Of a stretch of DNA of 64,000 nt, positions 62,212 to 64,000 are shown one piece after another. The translations under genes and the position numbers were made by a program. Below the pieces are notes generated by a model. The model was given only the letters and a program-made list of their open reading frames with translations. It made no database searches and was not told the DNA's origin. Positions within the stretch are counted from its first letter, which is position 1. Every line of letters begins with the position of its first letter. The stretch comes from Corynebacterium aquilae DSM 44791 (GTDB lineage Bacteria; Actinomycetota; Actinomycetes; Mycobacteriales; Mycobacteriaceae): contig NZ_CP009245.1 of assembly GCF_001941445.1 (NCBI RefSeq), positions 643,992 to 707,991 of the forward strand, read 5' to 3'.

Positions 62212-62247
62212 GTGTGAAGGGTCTTGCGAGGATTCGCAAGACCCTTC
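62212..62247 (+). repeat. 22-bp direct repeat, copy 2, with a perfect 14-bp hairpin
   Basis: 62212-62233 repeats 46458-46479 exactly. From 62216 a 14-bp perfect stem forms: GAAGGGTCTTGCGA with its complement at 62234-62247, around GGAT. It stands between the last membrane protein and the next gene and has no strong T-run, so it may be a terminator or an RNA regulatory site. Confidence 0.85.
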
Positions 62248-62298
62248 AGTCTGTGCAGTGCCAATATCGACCGACCGACCCTTGAAAGGGGTTTTCAC

Positions 62299-62979
62299 AT
62301 GGCACTGTCAGCTAAAGATAAAGAGCGCTGGGCGGAGATCGACTCCATCATCGCCGAACACAAGACCACCCTGAAAGCGGCAGAAGACCACGAGGTCTTG
62401 AAAACCTTTGCGAAAGAGCAGGGCTGGGACAACGGGCCGGACTTCGGCAAGTTCAAGCACAGCTTGAAGCGCATCGGCGTCAACTACGACCAGCTGCGAG
62501 AGGAAACGTTCGCCGCACGCGACGCGGAGAAAGCCGAAGCGCTGGCAGACATCGCTGATGATGCACCAACTGTCTACCTGTGGGCGGCGGCAGTGGAGCA
62601 AGACGACAAGGCAGCTTTTGCCATTGTCAGCGAGGACCGCGATGCGATTTGGTACGGCAACTTCTTCGATGACGACCGCATCCGAGTCGCCGGTGATGTC
62701 ATCACCGCTGAGCAGTCAGTGGCCGACAAGGCCGTGTGGCTGGCCTCCAAGGCGCTTGCTGCCGCAGGGGAGGAGACCGGCAGGCTGGAACTGACTACCA
62801 CCTGCCCACACCTGGATGAGGACCAGCTCGCAGCGGCTGGCGCACGTCTAGGCGTGGTCGTCGATGTCGTGGTCGACCAGGAGGACGACCGTGCGGTGGT
62901 CATGGCTGGCGAGCCTGGCTACAAGCGCTGGCAGGACAACGATCTGGAAGAGCTGGTGCTCGTGGTCGACGATGAGTAA
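62299..62979 (+). CDS. element protein upstream of the coupling protein, function unknown
   Basis: The 226-residue acidic soluble protein has a helical N-terminal third (MALSAKDKERWAEIDSIIAE). The second half has alternating strands and helices and the segments DRDAIWYGNFFDDD and MAGEPGYKRWQDNDLEEL. This resembles an RNase H-like fold by eye, but the catalytic acids are not clear. It may prepare relaxosome components for the coupling protein, whose ATG lies inside its last codons. ATG 62299 has AAAGGGG upstream. Confidence 0.6.
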   Translation: MALSAKDKERWAEIDSIIAEHKTTLKAAEDHEVLKTFAKEQGWDNGPDFGKFKHSLKRIGVNYDQLREETFAARDAEKAEALADIADDAPTVYLWAAAVEQDDKAAFAIVSEDRDAIWYGNFFDDDRIRVAGDVITAEQSVADKAVWLASKALAAAGEETGRLELTTTCPHLDEDQLAAAGARLGVVVDVVVDQEDDRAVVMAGEPGYKRWQDNDLEELVLVVDDE

Positions 62980-64000
62980 ACAGGGAGGACGCACAAATGC
63001 CCGCAACGCGGGCAAATCAGTCGCAGACCCACGCACCATCCTGGGGTTCTTCATCCTCGGGTTAGTGTTTCTGGCAGTGGTGGCCGTCAACGTCGGTGTG
63101 CGGGTCTCGCGCGCCATCACAGGTGTGCCGGAAGAGATTCCGGCTAATCCCATGCAGGTGCTGTTCATGGTGGCTGCCGGAAAACTCGACTTCACTACCC
63201 CGGCGATTGTCACCTCGATTGCTATTGCAGCCATCGCCGCATCGGCTGCGATCATCGTCGCACTCCAGCGAACTGCCAAGCCGAAGCCTGTGGTGGACAC
63301 GGCAGCCAAACATCTGGCCTCGTTAAGCGACATCAAGTCGCTAAGCAAGGACGCGGCGGCAGCCAAGGCCGCGAAGTGGCTGCCAGCGGAGCTGGCGCCG
63401 GATTACCCCGGTCTGCGCATGGGCAAAGTTCCTGGCACCACCACGGGACTGTATTCCACCTGGGAAGACCTCTACCTGGTGATCTTTGGCCCACGTATGG
63501 GTAAAACGACCTCCCAGGTCATCCCGGCCATCGTGGATGCACCAGGGCCGGTACTCACGACCTCTAACAAGCGTGACATCATCGACGAGACCATCGGCAT
63601 TACCGGTCCGCGGGGAACGGTGTACGCCTTCGACCCGCAGCGGATCGCCTACGGCTTCGAGCAAGAACCCTGGTTCTACGACCCGTTGGACTTGGTGCGC
63701 CGCGAAGAGGCCACCATGGATGCTGCAGCTACCGAGCTGGCAGACATCTTTAAGTGCGCCTCCCAGGGGGAGAACTCCGGCGGCGATGCGTTCTTCGCGA
63801 ACCAGGCCACAGACCTGCTGTCGCGCCTCTTCCTGGCGGCTGCCGTGGACAATCGCCCTATCACGGACGTATTCAAATGGGTCAACGACGATTCCGACCG
63901 CACCCCGGTGCGATTGCTGGAACAGCACGGTTGGTCGATGCAGGCCGAAGCGTTGCAAGGGCAGTACAACACCACCGAGAAGACGCGCTCGGGCTTCTTC
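62972..64000 (+). CDS. TraG/VirD4-type T4SS coupling protein, 5' part (cut by window)
   Basis: 343 codons are in view. Two N-terminal membrane segments (about 23-45 and 78-98) are followed by a RecA-like ATPase domain with Walker A FGPRMGKTT (172-180) and the typical VLTTSNKRDI strand. Coupling proteins bring the relaxase-DNA complex to the T4SS channel and use ATP to drive transfer. The ATG at 62972 overlaps the end of the upstream gene, so the two are co-translated. Walker B and the rest are outside the window. Confidence 0.9.
   Translation, partial: MSKQGGRTNARNAGKSVADPRTILGFFILGLVFLAVVAVNVGVRVSRAITGVPEEIPANPMQVLFMVAAGKLDFTTPAIVTSIAIAAIAASAAIIVALQRTAKPKPVVDTAAKHLASLSDIKSLSKDAAAAKAAKWLPAELAPDYPGLRMGKVPGTTTGLYSTWEDLYLVIFGPRMGKTTSQVIPAIVDAPGPVLTTSNKRDIIDETIGITGPRGTVYAFDPQRIAYGFEQEPWFYDPLDLVRREEATMDAAATELADIFKCASQGENSGGDAFFANQATDLLSRLFLAAAVDNRPITDVFKWVNDDSDRTPVRLLEQHGWSMQAEALQGQYNTTEKTRSGFF

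Larger units (their letters stand above)
43899..64000. mobile_element. integrative conjugative element, left part (attL side to window end)
   Basis: From the 3' end of tRNA-fMet rightward the gene content changes. It runs from XRE repressor and excisionase-like gene through a winged-helix initiator and a WhiB to T4SS pilins, VirB6, VirB4, a VirB1-like hydrolase and a VirD4-type coupling protein. Genes are nearly all rightward and often overlap by ATGA. The relaxase, integrase and right attachment site must lie beyond the window. A plasmid is unlikely because the region is joined to the chromosome at the tRNA. The exact boundary cannot be fixed without attR. Confidence 0.8.

Overview
The window reads as a chromosomal segment of a high-G+C actinobacterium, most likely Corynebacterium or a close relative in Mycobacteriales. 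Evidence is the gene order (comF-type gene, hpf, secA, an Rv3235-like gene, a desaturase with its reductase, rsgA, aroA, an SRAP gene, sigH-rshA, a bL37-like gene, whiB1, an Rv3217c-like gene, an Rv3212-like gene, rhlE, DUF3107, DUF3152, TIGR02569, adnA-adnB, K+ channel, nudC, uvrD2, YgjP-like, Rv3195-like, Lon/PDZ, PPA1309, UPF0182). This closely follows the Mycobacterium tuberculosis Rv3193c-Rv3240c neighbourhood. Homologues are named from memory of these families; no database search was run.

1-43.7 kb is core chromosome. It starts with the end of a ComF-like gene, ribosome hibernation factor hpf and the translocase gene secA. Next come a HAD-like protein and DUF6912, then a two-gene membrane-lipid desaturation system and a ClC antiporter. 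rsgA and aroA are read leftward. An SRAP DNA-protein crosslink protein follows, then ybaK and the sigH-rshA redox-stress pair, which diverge from an 18-bp spacer. whiB1 and a 24-codon ribosomal protein gene (bL37-like) follow. From 17 to 34 kb lie a beta-propeller lipoprotein-like gene with rhlE, several conserved actinobacterial genes, and a DNA-repair run (AdnAB, NudC, UvrD2) with a K+ channel inside it. From 34 to 43.7 kb lie conserved proteins of poorly known function, including an orphan TOMM leader-binding-type protein, a protease homologue without an HExxH motif, a Lon/PDZ protein and a large UPF0182 membrane protein.

43.8-64 kb is accessory. An initiator tRNA-fMet gene is followed at once by divergent XRE-repressor and excisionase-like genes. 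Then come a tightly coupled run of small genes, a winged-helix probable replication initiator with three internal palindromic repeats, a mobile WhiB protein, and a long type IV secretion (T4SS) operon. The operon has pilin-like proteins, a VirB6/TrbL-like protein, a VirB3/VirB4-like pair with a separate ATPase, and a three-domain peptidoglycan hydrolase. It ends, cut by the window edge, in a TraG/VirD4 coupling protein. I read this as the left part of an integrative conjugative element (ICE) inserted at the tRNA; integrase, relaxase and the right end are not in view.

Most notable: (i) palindromic iteron-like repeats inside the ICE initiator gene, arranged like the origin inside phage lambda O; (ii) a secreted cutinase-fold protein in the T4SS operon whose nucleophile serine is alanine; (iii) a 22-bp repeat about 15.7 kb apart at the start of both ICE transcription blocks, one copy forming a perfect 14-bp hairpin; (iv) several core proteins with lost catalytic or metal residues (AdnA Walker A, RshA zinc His, Rv3195-like HExxH, NudC zinc ribbon, HAD second acid); (v) an 87-nt compound hairpin between convergent genes; (vi) back-to-back, probably leaderless promoters between ybaK and sigH.
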